Shown: positions 1 through 10,200 of the stretch, piece after piece | Numbering within the stretch: the stretch's first letter is position 1 | How the letters are laid out: each line of letters opens with the position of its first letter | Source of the DNA: Pseudomonas sp. WJP1 | Lineage (GTDB): Bacteria > Pseudomonadota > Gammaproteobacteria > Pseudomonadales > Pseudomonadaceae | DNA: 64,000 nucleotides | Assembly: GCF_028471945.1 (NCBI RefSeq) | Contig: NZ_CP110128.1 | Coordinates: 4,266,501-4,330,500, forward strand | Reading direction: 5' to 3' | The notes under the pieces: model-generated | What the model was told of the DNA's origin: nothing | Databases searched by the model: none | What the model saw: only the letters and a program-made list of their open reading frames with translations | Position numbers and translations under genes: made by a program

Positions 1-1
1 C

Positions 2-733
2 GCGCAGCGGGTCGATGAGATGCTGGCGCTGGTGCAAATGCAACACCTTGCCAAGCGCAAGCCCGCCGAACTGTCCGGTGGCCAGCAGCAACGGGTGGCT
101 CTGGCCCGGGCCCTGGCGCCCAAACCCAAAGTGCTGTTGCTGGATGAGCCGCTGTCGGCGCTGGACCTCAAGCTGCGCAAGGAAATGCAGGTCGAACTCA
201 AGCGTGTGCAGAAAGAAGCCGGGATCACCTTCATTTTCGTCACCCACGACCAGGAGGAAGCCCTGACCCTGTCCGATCGCATCGCCGTGATGTCCGCCGG
301 CAAGATTTTGCAGATCGGCACACCCAACGACATTTACGAACGCCCGCAGCATCAGTTCGTCGCCCAGTTCATCGGCGACATCAACTTCCTCCCCGGCCAC
401 CTCAAGCGCGGCCAACAGAACGAACACCTGTTCGTGCCCAATGGCATGCCGGTGGAAATCCCCTGCCCGGCCCAAGGCATCGACGGCAAGGTGCAACTGG
501 CCTTCCGCCCGGAACGTTCGCAACTGGTGGACCCGGCGCAACCCCATCACCTGCGCGGCGTGATCGAGGCCGTGCTGTATGTCGGCACCGCGACCTTGTA
601 CCAGTGCCGCCTGAACAACGACATCAAGGTCATGCTGCGCGAGAACAACGAAGGCCTGAACCGCAGCCGCGGCGTCGGTGATCGCGTGGCGGTCAACCTG
701 CCACCCCACGCCTGCCTGTTGATGGAGGCCTGA
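2..733 (+). CDS. ABC transporter ATP-binding protein, polyamine type (5' partial)
   Basis: This is the C-terminal part of an importer ATPase; the reading frame is open at the window edge, so the start and Walker A lie outside. Visible motifs are the ABC signature [15 protein letters not shown], the Walker [13 protein letters not shown] and the switch histidine in VTHDQEEAL. The remaining ~130 residues match the TOBE-type regulatory domain seen in PotA-like ATPases. One base separates its stop from the next permease gene, so it is the leading visible member of a four-gene importer operon. Energising the two membrane subunits at the inner face of the membrane is the expected role. The substrate (putrescine, spermidine or a related cation) is inferred from family only. 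Confidence 0.93.
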   Translation, partial: AQRVDEMLALVQMQHLAKRKPAELSGGQQQRVALARALAPKPKVLLLDEPLSALDLKLRKEMQVELKRVQKEAGITFIFVTHDQEEALTLSDRIAVMSAGKILQIGTPNDIYERPQHQFVAQFIGDINFLPGHLKRGQQNEHLFVPNGMPVEIPCPAQGIDGKVQLAFRPERSQLVDPAQPHHLRGVIEAVLYVGTATLYQCRLNNDIKVMLRENNEGLNRSRGVGDRVAVNLPPHACLLMEA

Positions 734-734
734 G

Positions 735-1652
735 ATGAGCGTCAGCAGCACTTCCCCAGCCCTCAACCGCGCGCTGTTGCTCAGCCCGGTGGTTCTGACC
801 CTGCTGGCCCTGATCGCCATTCCGCTGGGCATCATGGGCTACATCAGCCTGTTGCCGCGCAACGTCTATGGCGGCGTCGACTGGCAGGCCGACTGGCAAT
901 TGCAAAGCTACGTGCAGCTGTTTTTCCAGGAAGGTTTCGACGGTGAGCTTGAGCTCAATTGGGTCTACGCGCAGGCGCTGTTGCGCTCGGTGTTCCAGGC
1001 CGGTGGCACCACGGTGTTGTGTTTCCTGTTCGGCTTTCCGGTGGCGCTGTGGATGTCGAGCCTGACACCACGCCGGCGCAACCTGATGGTGTTGCTGATC
1101 ACCATCCCGTTCTGGACCAACCTGCTGATCCGCAACTACGCCTGGTTGATCATCCTGCGCGAACAGGGTTGGGTCGCCCAGAGCCTCAACGCGCTGTTCC
1201 CCAGTGCCGGCGGCATCACCCTGCTCTACAACGACTTCGCGGTCAGCGTCGGGCTGGTCTACAGCTTCCTGCCGTTCATGATCCTGCCGATCTACTCGAC
1301 CCTGGAGAAACTCGACTGGCGCCTGGTAGAGGCGGCCTATGACCTGGGCGCCAATCGCTGGCACGCGCTCAAGCGGATCATCCTGCCGCTGTCGATGCCG
1401 GGGGTGATTGCCGGTTCCCTGCTGGTGTTCGTGCCGAGCCTGGGGGCCTTCATCACCCCGGCGATTCTTGGCGGCGGCAAGACCCTGATGATCGGCAACC
1501 TGATCCAGCAGCAGTTCGGCACCGCGCGCAACTGGCCACTGGGCAGTTCGCTGTCGTTCCTGTTGCTGGGGATTCTGCTGCTGTCGTTGGTGCTGTACGC
1601 CCTGTATAGCCGCAGCGCCGCCAAAACTCTTCGTCGGGGAGCCACCGCATGA
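735..1652 (+). CDS. ABC transporter permease, PotB-like
   Basis: A 305-residue inner-membrane permease with about six hydrophobic segments, the first near residues 13-35. The cytoplasmic coupling loop is clear near residues 200-225 (EAAYDLGANRWHALKRIILP), the EAA motif of binding-protein-dependent permeases. It starts one base after the ATPase stop and its end overlaps the next permease by four bases (ATGA), so the three are probably translated together. By family it forms the translocation pore with the following PotC-like subunit. The large periplasmic loop after the first segment is usual for PotB/PotC-type proteins. Substrate specificity cannot be read from it. Confidence 0.92.
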   Translation: MSVSSTSPALNRALLLSPVVLTLLALIAIPLGIMGYISLLPRNVYGGVDWQADWQLQSYVQLFFQEGFDGELELNWVYAQALLRSVFQAGGTTVLCFLFGFPVALWMSSLTPRRRNLMVLLITIPFWTNLLIRNYAWLIILREQGWVAQSLNALFPSAGGITLLYNDFAVSVGLVYSFLPFMILPIYSTLEKLDWRLVEAAYDLGANRWHALKRIILPLSMPGVIAGSLLVFVPSLGAFITPAILGGGKTLMIGNLIQQQFGTARNWPLGSSLSFLLLGILLLSLVLYALYSRSAAKTLRRGATA

Positions 1653-2437
1653 TCGCCCTGCACCTGAAAAAACTGCCGATGACCCGGGAAGTCAGCCTGC
1701 TGATCCTGGCCTACCTCTACTTGCCGATCTTCGTGTTGATCGCCTACAGCTTCAACGCCAACCGCTCGGCGACGGTGTGGACCGAGTTCTCGTTCGCCTG
1801 GTACGGGCGGATCCTGGCCAACCCGTCGATCCAGACCGCGGCGCTGAACTCGATCATCGTCGCCGGCATCGCCACGGTCTGTGCCACGGCCATTGCCCTG
1901 CTCGCGGCACTGGCGACCTACCGGCCGTTCTACGGGCAGAAGATGGTCGAAGGCGGGATCAACCTGCCGCTGATCCTGCCGGAGATCGTCACCGCCGTGG
2001 CCACCCTGCTGTTGTTCATGGCGCTGGGGATCAAGCTGGGATTGCTGACGGTGATCGTCGCGCACATCGGCTTCTGCATTCCTTTTGCCTACCTGCCGAT
2101 CCGCGCGCGGCTCAATGACCTGGACAAGAGCCTGCTGGAAGCGGCGAACGACCTGTATGCCAACCCCTGGCAGGTGTTCCGCCGGGTGACGCTGCCGCTG
2201 TTGTGGCCGGCGGTGCTGTCCGGTTCGGTGCTGGCGTTCGTGGTCAGCCTCGACGATTTCATCATGACCTTCTTCGTCGCCGGCCCTGGTTCCACGACCC
2301 TGCCGGTGTACATCTTCTCGGCGATCAAGGCTGGCGTGACGCCAGAGATCAACGCGATCTCGACCCTGATGCTGGTGATTTCCATCGTGCTGGTGGTGCT
2401 GGCCTTCTGGCTGGGACAGCGCGGCAAACAACAATGA
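1649..2437 (+). CDS. ABC transporter permease, PotC-like
   Basis: A 262-residue permease, the second membrane subunit of the importer. The EAA loop EAANDLYANPWQVFRRVTLP is visible around residues 165-185, and hydrophobic segments run through the whole chain. The ATG overlaps the stop of the PotB-like gene by four bases, indicating translational coupling. The binding protein follows immediately. The length matches the PotC family. Pairing with the preceding permease and the partial ATPase is strongly supported by order and overlap; the transported compound is unknown. Confidence 0.92.
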   Translation: MIALHLKKLPMTREVSLLILAYLYLPIFVLIAYSFNANRSATVWTEFSFAWYGRILANPSIQTAALNSIIVAGIATVCATAIALLAALATYRPFYGQKMVEGGINLPLILPEIVTAVATLLLFMALGIKLGLLTVIVAHIGFCIPFAYLPIRARLNDLDKSLLEAANDLYANPWQVFRRVTLPLLWPAVLSGSVLAFVVSLDDFIMTFFVAGPGSTTLPVYIFSAIKAGVTPEINAISTLMLVISIVLVVLAFWLGQRGKQQ

Positions 2438-2454
2438 GCCTGGAGTGTTCGTCC

Positions 2455-3507
2455 ATGAAAGTGAAAAGCATGCGTTTCGCCTTTGCCGGTCTGGCCTTGA
2501 GTTGCTTCACCGCGCTCAGCGCCCAGGCCGCCGAGCCCAAGGAACTGTTCTTCTACAACTGGACCGATTACTACCCGGTCGACCTGCTGGCCAAGTTCGA
2601 AAAGGAGACCGGGATCAAGGTCACCATGGACGGCTACGACAGCAACGAAACCCTGCTGGCCAAATTGCAGGCCGGGGGCGCGGCGTACGACGTGATCGTG
2701 CCGTCGCAATCGATCATGCGCACCTTGATCAACCAGAACCTGCTGCTGCAAATCGATGCCTCGACCCTGCCCAACTTCCAGTACGTCAAGCCGGCGTTCC
2801 GCGATCCAAGCTTCGATCCTGGGCGCAAATTCTCGGCGCCGTACCTGTGGGGCAGCACCGGGTTCTCCTATGACAGCGCGCGAGTGCCCGGCGGCAAGCT
2901 GGACGATTCTTGGAAAGAGTTCTTCGAACCGCGCAAGGAGCTGCAAGGCCAACTCGCCGCCCTCGACACCTCCAGCAGCGTGATCAACGCCGCCAGCCAT
3001 TACCTGAACGTCGACGAATGCACGGAAAACCCGCAGGACGCCAAGCGCATCCTCGAACTGCTGCAAAAACAGAAACCCTTCCTGAAGATGTACAGCTCGG
3101 ACAACACCGTCGACCGCATGGCCTCGGGCGAGGTGATCATGATGCAGAACTGGAACGGCTCCACTGCCCGGGCCACCTTGCAGAAGAGCACCATCAAGTA
3201 CGTGTATCCGAAAGAAGGCCTGGCGATGTTCCAGGACAACTTCGCCGTGCCGAAAAGCGCACCGCACCCTGGCAACGCGAAGATCTTCATCGACTGGATG
3301 ATGAAACCGGAAAACGCCGCCGCCGTGTCCAACGCCATCGCCTACGCCAACGGCATCCAGAGCGACAAGCTGATCGATGCCAAGTGGCGAGTCATGGACG
3401 CCATCAACATGCCCGACGAATTCGCCTCGCGCCTGCGCCCGGAGAAGGAATGCAGCAACAAGGCGCGTGAGCTGCAGGATCGCATTTGGGCGAAGCTCAA
3501 GGGCTGA
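2455..3507 (+). CDS. Periplasmic substrate-binding protein, PotD-like
   Basis: A 350-residue extracytoplasmic binding protein of the spermidine/putrescine class. The N-terminus is a signal peptide: basic KVKSMR, a hydrophobic stretch, then ALSAQAA with likely cleavage near residue 26. The mature start (ELFFYNWTDYYPVDLL) and later YDVIVPSQ are typical of PotD/PotF-like proteins. The frame is open further upstream, but the ATG at 2455 is preceded by GGAG with suitable spacing and gives a clean signal peptide, so I chose it. It is the last gene of the importer operon. A REP hairpin separates it from the amidohydrolase genes, which may weaken read-through. Confidence 0.92.
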   Translation: MKVKSMRFAFAGLALSCFTALSAQAAEPKELFFYNWTDYYPVDLLAKFEKETGIKVTMDGYDSNETLLAKLQAGGAAYDVIVPSQSIMRTLINQNLLLQIDASTLPNFQYVKPAFRDPSFDPGRKFSAPYLWGSTGFSYDSARVPGGKLDDSWKEFFEPRKELQGQLAALDTSSSVINAASHYLNVDECTENPQDAKRILELLQKQKPFLKMYSSDNTVDRMASGEVIMMQNWNGSTARATLQKSTIKYVYPKEGLAMFQDNFAVPKSAPHPGNAKIFIDWMMKPENAAAVSNAIAYANGIQSDKLIDAKWRVMDAINMPDEFASRLRPEKECSNKARELQDRIWAKLKG

Positions 3508-3527
3508 CTTAAAACCGAGTCGCGGCC

Positions 3528-3618
3528 ATCGCTGGCAAGCCAGCTCTCACAGTGATTTGTGCTGATCACACATTTTGCGAACACCCCCAAACCCTGTGGG
3601 AGCTGGCTTGCCAGCGAT
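3528..3618. repeat. REPIN-like inverted repeat
   Basis: Two arms of about 25 bases face each other: atcgctggcaagccagctc near 3528 and gagctggcttgccagcgat ending at 3618, separated by about 40 bases. The arms are near-perfect reverse complements and carry the TGTGGGAGC-type REP core of fluorescent pseudomonads. It lies between the binding-protein gene and the first amidohydrolase gene, where such elements commonly stabilise or end transcripts. Confidence 0.85.
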
Positions 3619-3655
3619 TAGGCCCGCCTGAACAACACAGAATCTGAGGTAAGCA

Positions 3656-4852
3656 ATGACCCAACCCCGCTGGCTACGCAACGTACGCCCCTACGGCGCC
3701 CCCGCTGAAGACCTGCTGATCGAAAACGGCCGGCTCAGCCAACGCCGCCCCGCTTCGAACGAAGCCCTGTCGGCCTCCGACATCGACGGCCAAGACCAAC
3801 TGCTGACCCCTGCCCTGGTGGAAAGCCACGTGCACCTGGACAAAACCCTCTGGGGCCAGCCCTGGCGCCCCAACAGCGCAGGTCCCACCCTCAAGGACTA
3901 CATCGCCAACGAGCGGCGCATCCTGCGCGACGTCACCGCACCGATTGCGCAACGAGCCGGTGCCCTGCTGGAAAACTGCATCGCCCGCGGCTCGCTGACC
4001 CTGCGTTGCCACGTCGATATCGACCCGGAGTTCGGCCTGCGCCATGTCGAAGCCATGCAGCAGCTGCAGGAAAAATACCGTGACCTGATCGACCTGCAAC
4101 TGGTGGTGTTCCCGCAAACCGGCCTGATCAGCCGCCCCGGAACCGCCGAGCTGATGCGCGAAGCCATGGCCCTGGGCGTGGAGAACGTCGGTGGTCTTGA
4201 CCCGTGCGGCATCGACAACGACCCGATCGCACAGCTCGACTTCGTGTTCAAACTGGCCAGCGAGTTCGACCGTGGCGTCGACATTCACCTGCACGACAAG
4301 GGCGAGCTGGGCCTGTGGCAGATCGCTCTGATCGCCGACTACACCCAGCGCTTCGGGCTCCAGGGTCGGGTGATGATCAGCCATGCCTATTGCCTGGGCA
4401 TGTTGCCGTGGAACCAGGTCAAGTCGGTGGCCGAACGGCTGGCGATCCTGGGTATTTCGCTGATGAGCTCGGCCCCGGCCGATTGCGCGGTGCCGCCGTT
4501 CCTGGCGTTGCGCGAGGTTGGCGTGAATGTGTGCCTGGGCTCGGACGGTATCCGCGACGCCTGGTCGCCCATGGGCAACGGCGACATGCTGGAGCGGGCG
4601 ATGCTGCTGGCGTTTCGTTTCGATCTGAACAAGGACGAAGAACTGGCGGCGGCGTTTGAGGCAGCAACGGTCAATGGCGCCCGGGCGCTGGGTCATGAAG
4701 GTCTGGGCCTGGAGATTGGCCAACCGGCGAACTTCCTGTTGATGCCCGTGCAGACTTTGGGCGAGGCCGTGGTGGCACGGCCGCTGCGCGAGGTCTATCG
4801 CGGAGGGCAGTTGATTGCCTCCGCTGGGCGCCTGCTGGAAAGTCGCCTGTGA
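3656..4852 (+). CDS. Amidohydrolase, cytosine deaminase-like
   Basis: A 398-residue TIM-barrel metal hydrolase. The metal-site motifs are present in order: SHVHLDKT (about residue 60), IHLHDKG (about 205), SHAYCLG (about 240) and GSDGIRDAW (about 300). This set fits the cytosine deaminase/CodA-like branch of the amidohydrolase superfamily, which deaminates cyclic amidines or ureides in the cytosol. The ATG follows the RBS-like GAGGTAAGC. The stop overlaps the GTG start of the next amidohydrolase. Context (a cation-type ABC importer upstream, a flavin reductase downstream) suggests use of a nitrogenous compound. The exact substrate is not predictable; cytosine itself is only one option. Confidence 0.87.
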   Translation: MTQPRWLRNVRPYGAPAEDLLIENGRLSQRRPASNEALSASDIDGQDQLLTPALVESHVHLDKTLWGQPWRPNSAGPTLKDYIANERRILRDVTAPIAQRAGALLENCIARGSLTLRCHVDIDPEFGLRHVEAMQQLQEKYRDLIDLQLVVFPQTGLISRPGTAELMREAMALGVENVGGLDPCGIDNDPIAQLDFVFKLASEFDRGVDIHLHDKGELGLWQIALIADYTQRFGLQGRVMISHAYCLGMLPWNQVKSVAERLAILGISLMSSAPADCAVPPFLALREVGVNVCLGSDGIRDAWSPMGNGDMLERAMLLAFRFDLNKDEELAAAFEAATVNGARALGHEGLGLEIGQPANFLLMPVQTLGEAVVARPLREVYRGGQLIASAGRLLESRL

Positions 4853-6336
4853 AACGCATCGGCCTCAAGGCCACCTGCGTGGTCGGCTTCGACGGTGCGC
4901 AGCATGTGCTGTGGCGCAACGGCGAAGTGGTGTTCGAAGGTTCGCGCATCCTGTTTGTCGGGCGTGATTATGCAGGTCCTGTGGATCAGTGGATCGATTA
5001 CGGCAACGCGCTGATCGGTCCCGGCTTCATCGACCTGGATGCCCTGGGCGATCTCGACTCCACGGTGCTGACCCTGGACAACGGCGACGAGCGCGACATG
5101 GGCCGGATGTGGTCGGCGCAGTATCTGGCGCGCGGCCCAAGGGAGAGCTACAGCCCCGAAGAAGAAGTCTTCAAGTACCGCTACGCCTTCACCCAATTGA
5201 TCCGCAACGGCATCACCACGGCCATGCCGATCACCTCGATGTACTACCGCGAGTGGGCCGAGACCTACGACGAGTTTGCCGCGGTGGCCGGCGTGGCGGC
5301 CGAGTTGGGGCTGCGCACCTACCTCGGCCCCTGCTACATGAGCGGCATGAGTTACTGGCAGGCCGACGGTACCCTGGCCCACCACTGGGACGAAGCCCGG
5401 GGCCTGGCCGGACTTGATGCGGCGCAGCGGTTTTTCGAGGATTTCGAGGGTGCTCATCACGGATTGATTCGCGGCGCGCTGCTGCCGGATCGCATCCAGA
5501 CGTGCACGCCAGCCTTGCTGCAACGCACCGCCGCGCTGAGCAGGGAACTCAATGCGCCGATGCGCCTGCATTGCTGCCAGGGCCTCGGCGAAGTGGCGAT
5601 GGTGGAACAACTTCGCGGTTTTTCACCACTGGGCTGGCTGGAGGATCTGGGCCTGCTGACCCCACGCAGCCTGTTGCCCCACGGCATCTACACCCACGGC
5701 GATGCCGACCTGCAACGGGTGGTGGATGGCGGCGCGAGCCTGGTGCATTGCCCGGTGGTGTTCGCCCGGGACGGCGAGGCGCTGAATTCGTTTGGTCGCT
5801 ATCGCGCCAAGGGCATCAACTTCGCCCTGGGCACCGACACCTGGCCGGCGGACTTGCTGGACAACATGCGCCAGGGCTTGAACATCGCGCGCCTGATGGA
5901 AGGCGGCAATGCGCTCACCAGCACACTGGATCTGTACAACGCCGCCACCCTCGGCGGCGCCAAGGCCCTGGGCCGCGACGATATTGGTCGCCTGGCGCCG
6001 GGGGCCAAGGCCGACATCACCGTGTTCAGCCTGCGCGGCCTGCACCTGGGACCGTTGTTCGACCCGTTGAAAAACCTGGTCCTGGCCGGGCGCGGCGACG
6101 ACTGCATCGCCAGCTACATCGATGGCCGCTGCGTGATGCAGGACGGTCAGGTTCAAGGTGTCGACTACTCCGCCCTGCAACGCCAGGCCCAACAGCAATT
6201 CGAAAATCTGATGCGCAGCCACAGCGACCGGGCCTTCGGCCAACCGGACTGGAAGACCCTGTTCCAACCGGCCATCCCGTTCGCCGACGACTACAGCGCA
6301 CAGGCGCCGCTGTGCGCCATTGATCCACTCCTTTAG
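4849..6336 (+). CDS. Amidohydrolase family protein lacking the usual HxH pair
   Basis: A 495-residue protein of the chlorohydrolase/deaminase branch of the amidohydrolase superfamily. The start is GTG, overlapping the stop of the preceding gene (GTGA). The barrel framework is clear: GPGFID near 58-62, RLHCCQG (about 240), LPHGIYTHGD (about 277) and LGTDTWPADL (about 325). The first-strand metal pair, normally HxH after GFID, reads DLDAL here (D62, D64). The other histidines and the barrel aspartate remain, so it may bind one metal or use different ligands. It may act on the product of the preceding enzyme. Whether the DxD form is a subfamily trait or a loss cannot be judged by eye. Confidence 0.83.
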   Translation: MKRIGLKATCVVGFDGAQHVLWRNGEVVFEGSRILFVGRDYAGPVDQWIDYGNALIGPGFIDLDALGDLDSTVLTLDNGDERDMGRMWSAQYLARGPRESYSPEEEVFKYRYAFTQLIRNGITTAMPITSMYYREWAETYDEFAAVAGVAAELGLRTYLGPCYMSGMSYWQADGTLAHHWDEARGLAGLDAAQRFFEDFEGAHHGLIRGALLPDRIQTCTPALLQRTAALSRELNAPMRLHCCQGLGEVAMVEQLRGFSPLGWLEDLGLLTPRSLLPHGIYTHGDADLQRVVDGGASLVHCPVVFARDGEALNSFGRYRAKGINFALGTDTWPADLLDNMRQGLNIARLMEGGNALTSTLDLYNAATLGGAKALGRDDIGRLAPGAKADITVFSLRGLHLGPLFDPLKNLVLAGRGDDCIASYIDGRCVMQDGQVQGVDYSALQRQAQQQFENLMRSHSDRAFGQPDWKTLFQPAIPFADDYSAQAPLCAIDPLL

Positions 6337-6348
6337 AGAATTCTGCCC

Positions 6349-7011
6349 ATGCAAAGCTTCGACTTCAGCCAACTGAGCCCACGAGACAAGTACAAGATTC
6401 TGATCGGCAGCGTGGTGCCACGGCCGATTGCCCTGGTCACCACCGTCGACGCTGAAGGTCGCGTCAACGCCGCGCCGTTCAGCTTTTTCAACGCGCTGTC
6501 GGCCGACCCGCCGATCCTGGCGCTGGGCGTGGAGAACTACGGCGACCAGAGCCCCAAAGACACCACGCGCAACATCCAGCTCAATCAGGAGTTCACCGTG
6601 AACATCGTCAGCGATGCCCTGGTGGAAGCCATGAACGTCTGCGCCGTGCCCTTCGCCCCGGGCTTCGACGAACTGACCGCCGCCGGCCTCACCGCCATCC
6701 CCGGCACCACGGTCAAATGCCCGCGCATCGGCGAGGCTCCGGTGGCACTGGAGTGCCGGCGGATGATGGCGCTGAACATCGGCCAGTCGCGGGAGATCAT
6801 CTTTGGCGAAGTGCTGATGGCCCATGTGCGCGATGAGCTGATCGACCCGAAGACCCTGTACATCGATCAATTGGGGCTGGATGCGATCGGGCGCATGGGT
6901 GGGCATGGGTATGCGCGTACCCGGGATTATTTCGATTTGCCGACGCGCTCGTTGCAGGCGTGGACGGAGGCACCGGGGGGTGGGGAACGGTTTTGGCCAA
7001 TCGCCAAGTGA
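6349..7011 (+). CDS. Flavin reductase family protein (FMN-binding)
   Basis: A 220-residue protein of the DIM6/NTAB flavin-reductase-like fold. The N-terminal FMN site is visible: GSVVPRPIALVTTVD (about residues 23-37) followed by NAAPFSFFNALSADPP (about 43-58). These proteins bind FMN and either pass reduced flavin to a monooxygenase or act directly on a small substrate. It follows the amidohydrolases by 12 bases on the same strand, so it is probably co-transcribed. No partner oxygenase gene lies in the visible neighbourhood, so a flavin-supply role is uncertain. A REPIN ends the unit. Confidence 0.87.
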   Translation: MQSFDFSQLSPRDKYKILIGSVVPRPIALVTTVDAEGRVNAAPFSFFNALSADPPILALGVENYGDQSPKDTTRNIQLNQEFTVNIVSDALVEAMNVCAVPFAPGFDELTAAGLTAIPGTTVKCPRIGEAPVALECRRMMALNIGQSREIIFGEVLMAHVRDELIDPKTLYIDQLGLDAIGRMGGHGYARTRDYFDLPTRSLQAWTEAPGGGERFWPIAK

Positions 7012-7028
7012 CCTGCCTTCACACATAA

Positions 7029-7122
7029 CCTGTGGGAGCGAGCCTGCTCGCGATGGCGGTCTAACATCCAACATCGATAGTGTCTGACCTACCGCTATCG
7101 CGAGCAGGCTCGCTCCCACAGG
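7029..7122. repeat. REPIN, convergent intergenic
   Basis: A long imperfect palindrome: cctgtgggagcgagcctgc at 7029 and its reverse complement ending at 7122. The central part contains the usual CATCCAACAT spacer seen in other copies here. It fills the space between the flavin reductase and dnaE2, which face each other, and it directly abuts the dnaE2 stop codon at 7123. Confidence 0.9.
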
Positions 7123-10100
7123 TCAGTGGAAATCGCGGCTGCGTACCGTGATGCCGTCGAGCAGTGGGCTCAGGTCACTCAAGCGCCCGGCAATCAGATG
7201 CCGCACCTCCCCCTCCTTCTCCCAGCGCCCATCGACCTTGAGTAGCTGCGAACCCACCAGCACCTGGCGCTGGCGCTCGGCCAGGTCGCGCCAGACCACC
7301 ACGTTGACGTTGCCGAACTCGTCTTCCAGGGTGACGAAGGTCACGCCGCTGGCGGTGCTCGGGCGCTGTCGGCCGGTGACCAGCCCGGCGACGCTGACCG
7401 GTCGCCCGTGCTCCACCTCCAGCAACTCCTTCGAACTGCGGCAGCGCCGGGCTTTCAACTCGCCGCGCAACAAGGCCAGCGGATGCGGGCCGAGGGTGGT
7501 GCCGAGGCTGTTGTAATCGGCCAGCAGGTCCTCGCCGACCGTGGGTTTGGGCAGCGCCACCGCGCCCTCTTCCTGACGGGGCAGCCCGGCAAACAGACCG
7601 AGTTGTTTTTGCACCCCCGCCACTTCCCAGCGTGCCCGATGCCGGTCACCGGCCAGCCCCCGCAATGCGCCGGCATCGGCCAGTTGTTCCTGGGCGCGCG
7701 CATCCAGGCCTGCCCGTTCGCCAAGATCGGCGATGTCGGCAAAGGCGCCTTTTGAACGCGCCACTTCGATGCGCCGGGCATCGTCCTGGCGAAAGCCCTT
7801 GATCATGCGCAAGCCCATGCGAATCGCCGGTTGCGCACCGGCAATCGGCTCGAGGCTGCAATCCCAGTCGCTGGCCCGTACGTCCACCGGGCGAATCTGC
7901 AAATGGTGACGGCGCGCGTCCTGCAGAATCTGGTCCGGGCTGTAGAACCCCATGGGCCAACTGTTGATCAGGGCACAGGCGAAGGCCGCCGGTTCGTGGC
8001 ATTTCAACCAGCAACTGGCGTAGGTCAGCAAGGCAAAACTGGCGGCATGGGATTCGGGAAAACCGTAGCTGCCAAAGCCTTTGATCTGTTCGAAGATCTG
8101 CGCGGCGAAATCGGCGGTGTAGCCTTTTTTCTTCATCCCGGCGGCCAGGCGATTCTTGTGGGGTTCCAGGCCACCGTGGCGTTTCCAGGCCGCCATGGAG
8201 CGGCGCAACTGATCGGCTTCGCCGGGGCTGTAGTCGGCGGCGACGATGGCGATCTGCATGACCTGCTCCTGGAACAGCGGCACGCCGAGGGTACGTTTCA
8301 ACACCTCGCGCAGCTCTTCGGAGGGATAGCTTTCGAGCTCTTCCTTGTTTCGCCGGCGCAGGTACGGGTGCACCATGCCGCCCTGGATCGGACCGGGGCG
8401 AACGATGGCCACCTCGATCACCAGGTCATAGAACTCGCGGGGCTTGAGCCTGGGCAGCATCGACATCTGTGCCCGGGACTCGATCTGGAACACCCCGATG
8501 GTGTCGGCGCGGCCAATCATGTCGTAGGTCAGCGGGTCTTCGGAGGGAATCGTCGCCAGGCTCAAGTCCAGGTCGCGATGACGACGCAGCAAGTCGAGAC
8601 AACGACGAATCGCGCTGAGCATGCCTAATGCAAGGATATCCACCTTGAGCAGGCCGACCGCGTCCAGATCGTCCTTGTCCCACTGGATGATAGTGCGCTC
8701 GGCCATGGCCGCGTTTTCCACCGGCACCAGAGTGTCCAGGGGATGCTCGGAAATCACGAAGCCGCCGGGGTGCTGGGACAAGTGTCGGGGGAAACCAATG
8801 AGTTGTTGCGTCAAGCTCAACACCCGGCGCAGCACTGGGCTCTCAGGATCGAAACCGCCTTCACGCAAGCGCTCCACGGGCGGTGTTTCATCACTCCAGT
8901 GACCGCAGCAATCGGCCAGGGCATTGATCTGGTCCGGCGGCAACCCCAACGCCTTGGCCACATCGCGCACGGCGCCGGCCGCGTGGTAGGTGCTGACCAC
9001 CGCAGTCAATGCCGCGCGAGTCCGCCCATAGCGCTGAAACACGTACTGCAAGACTTCTTCGCGGCGTTCGTGCTCGAAGTCCACATCAATGTCCGGCGGT
9101 TCGTCGCGCTCCTTTGAGAGAAAGCGCTCGAACAACATGTTCATCCGGTCGGGGTCGATTTCGGTAATGCCCAAGGCGAAACACACCGCCGAGTTGGCCG
9201 CAGAACCTCGGCCCTGGCAGAGAATTTTTTCGCGCCGGGCGAAGGCGACGATGTCCTGGACGGTGAGGAAATAACTCTCATAACCCAGCTCGGCAATCAG
9301 CCCCAGCTCCTTGTCGATCAGCCCGCGGACCTTCTCGCTGGCACCCTGGGGCCATCGCTGGCGAATGCCACGCTCGGTCAATTCCCGGAGCCAGGACGCT
9401 GCGCTGTGTCCCTCGGGCACCAGCTCCCGCGGATACTGATAACGCAACTGGCCCAGGTCAAAGGTGCAGCGCCGGGCGATGTTCAGCGTTTCTTCGAGCA
9501 AGGCTGGCGGATAGAGCTCGCGCAACACATCGAGGCCGCGCAGGTGCCGTTCGCCGTTGGGGTGCAGGCGCAGCCCGGCATCGGCCACCGGCAAGTGATG
9601 GCGGATCGCGGTCATGGTGTCCTGCAGGGCCCGGCGCCCGCGCGCATGCATGTGCACATCGCCGCTGGCCACCGCGGGAATCCGCAGTTCCCTGGCCAGC
9701 GCCAGGAGATCGTTCAGCCGCCGGGTATCGTCCTGGCCGCGATGCAGCTGGACCGCCAGCCACAAGCGATCGGCGAAGGCTTGTTTCAACCAATGGCCCT
9801 GTTCAAGGTCATTGACCGCGTCGGGCACCCACAGCGCCAGCAGCCCTGGCAACGCGTCGCCGAAGTCTTCGCGCAGCACTTGATACTGACCTTTTTGCGT
9901 ACGGCGTCGGGCTCGGGTGATCAGTCGGCACAGGGTCTGGTAACCCTCGAGGTTTTCCACCAGCAACACCAGCTTCGGGCCATTCTCGATGCGCACTTCA
10001 CTGCCGATGATCAGTGACAGCTCCACGGACTTCGCCGCTTGCCAGGCACGGACGATACCGGCCAGGGTGCATTCGTCGGTGATCGCCAGGGCCTGGTAGC

Positions 10101-10200
10101 CCTGTTTTTTCGCCCGTTGAAACAACTCCAGGGCACTGGAAGCACCGCGCTGGAAACTGAAGTTCGACAGGCAGTGCAGCTCGGCATAGTCGGTGCTCAT
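7123..10200 (-). CDS. dnaE2: Error-prone DNA polymerase III alpha subunit DnaE2
   Basis: A C-family replicative-type polymerase of about 1025 residues, shorter than the main DnaE (~1170), as usual for DnaE2/ImuC. It extends primers past lesions during induced mutagenesis. The PHP domain is N-terminal ([17 protein letters not shown]); the polymerase core has [12 protein letters not shown] and the catalytic PDIDVDFEH near residue 375; HhH and OB parts follow. QLGLF in the C-terminal third could bind the beta clamp. An upstream in-frame codon exists, but the ATG at 10200 overlaps the imuB stop (ATGA) and gives the conserved start MSTDYAELH. It is last in the lexA2-imuA-imuB-dnaE2 operon, so control by LexA2 is expected. 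Confidence 0.97.
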   Translation of the reverse strand: MSTDYAELHCLSNFSFQRGASSALELFQRAKKQGYQALAITDECTLAGIVRAWQAAKSVELSLIIGSEVRIENGPKLVLLVENLEGYQTLCRLITRARRRTQKGQYQVLREDFGDALPGLLALWVPDAVNDLEQGHWLKQAFADRLWLAVQLHRGQDDTRRLNDLLALARELRIPAVASGDVHMHARGRRALQDTMTAIRHHLPVADAGLRLHPNGERHLRGLDVLRELYPPALLEETLNIARRCTFDLGQLRYQYPRELVPEGHSAASWLRELTERGIRQRWPQGASEKVRGLIDKELGLIAELGYESYFLTVQDIVAFARREKILCQGRGSAANSAVCFALGITEIDPDRMNMLFERFLSKERDEPPDIDVDFEHERREEVLQYVFQRYGRTRAALTAVVSTYHAAGAVRDVAKALGLPPDQINALADCCGHWSDETPPVERLREGGFDPESPVLRRVLSLTQQLIGFPRHLSQHPGGFVISEHPLDTLVPVENAAMAERTIIQWDKDDLDAVGLLKVDILALGMLSAIRRCLDLLRRHRDLDLSLATIPSEDPLTYDMIGRADTIGVFQIESRAQMSMLPRLKPREFYDLVIEVAIVRPGPIQGGMVHPYLRRRNKEELESYPSEELREVLKRTLGVPLFQEQVMQIAIVAADYSPGEADQLRRSMAAWKRHGGLEPHKNRLAAGMKKKGYTADFAAQIFEQIKGFGSYGFPESHAASFALLTYASCWLKCHEPAAFACALINSWPMGFYSPDQILQDARRHHLQIRPVDVRASDWDCSLEPIAGAQPAIRMGLRMIKGFRQDDARRIEVARSKGAFADIADLGERAGLDARAQEQLADAGALRGLAGDRHRARWEVAGVQKQLGLFAGLPRQEEGAVALPKPTVGEDLLADYNSLGTTLGPHPLALLRGELKARRCRSSKELLEVEHGRPVSVAGLVTGRQRPSTASGVTFVTLEDEFGNVNVVVWRDLAERQRQVLVGSQLLKVDGRWEKEGEVRHLIAGRLSDLSPLLDGITVRSRDFH

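Noticed and set aside
5623..7119. Long open frame on the minus strand (498 residues)
   Set aside because: Antisense to the second amidohydrolase and flavin reductase genes, with the low-complexity arginine/glutamine/histidine-rich content of GC-rich shadow frames.
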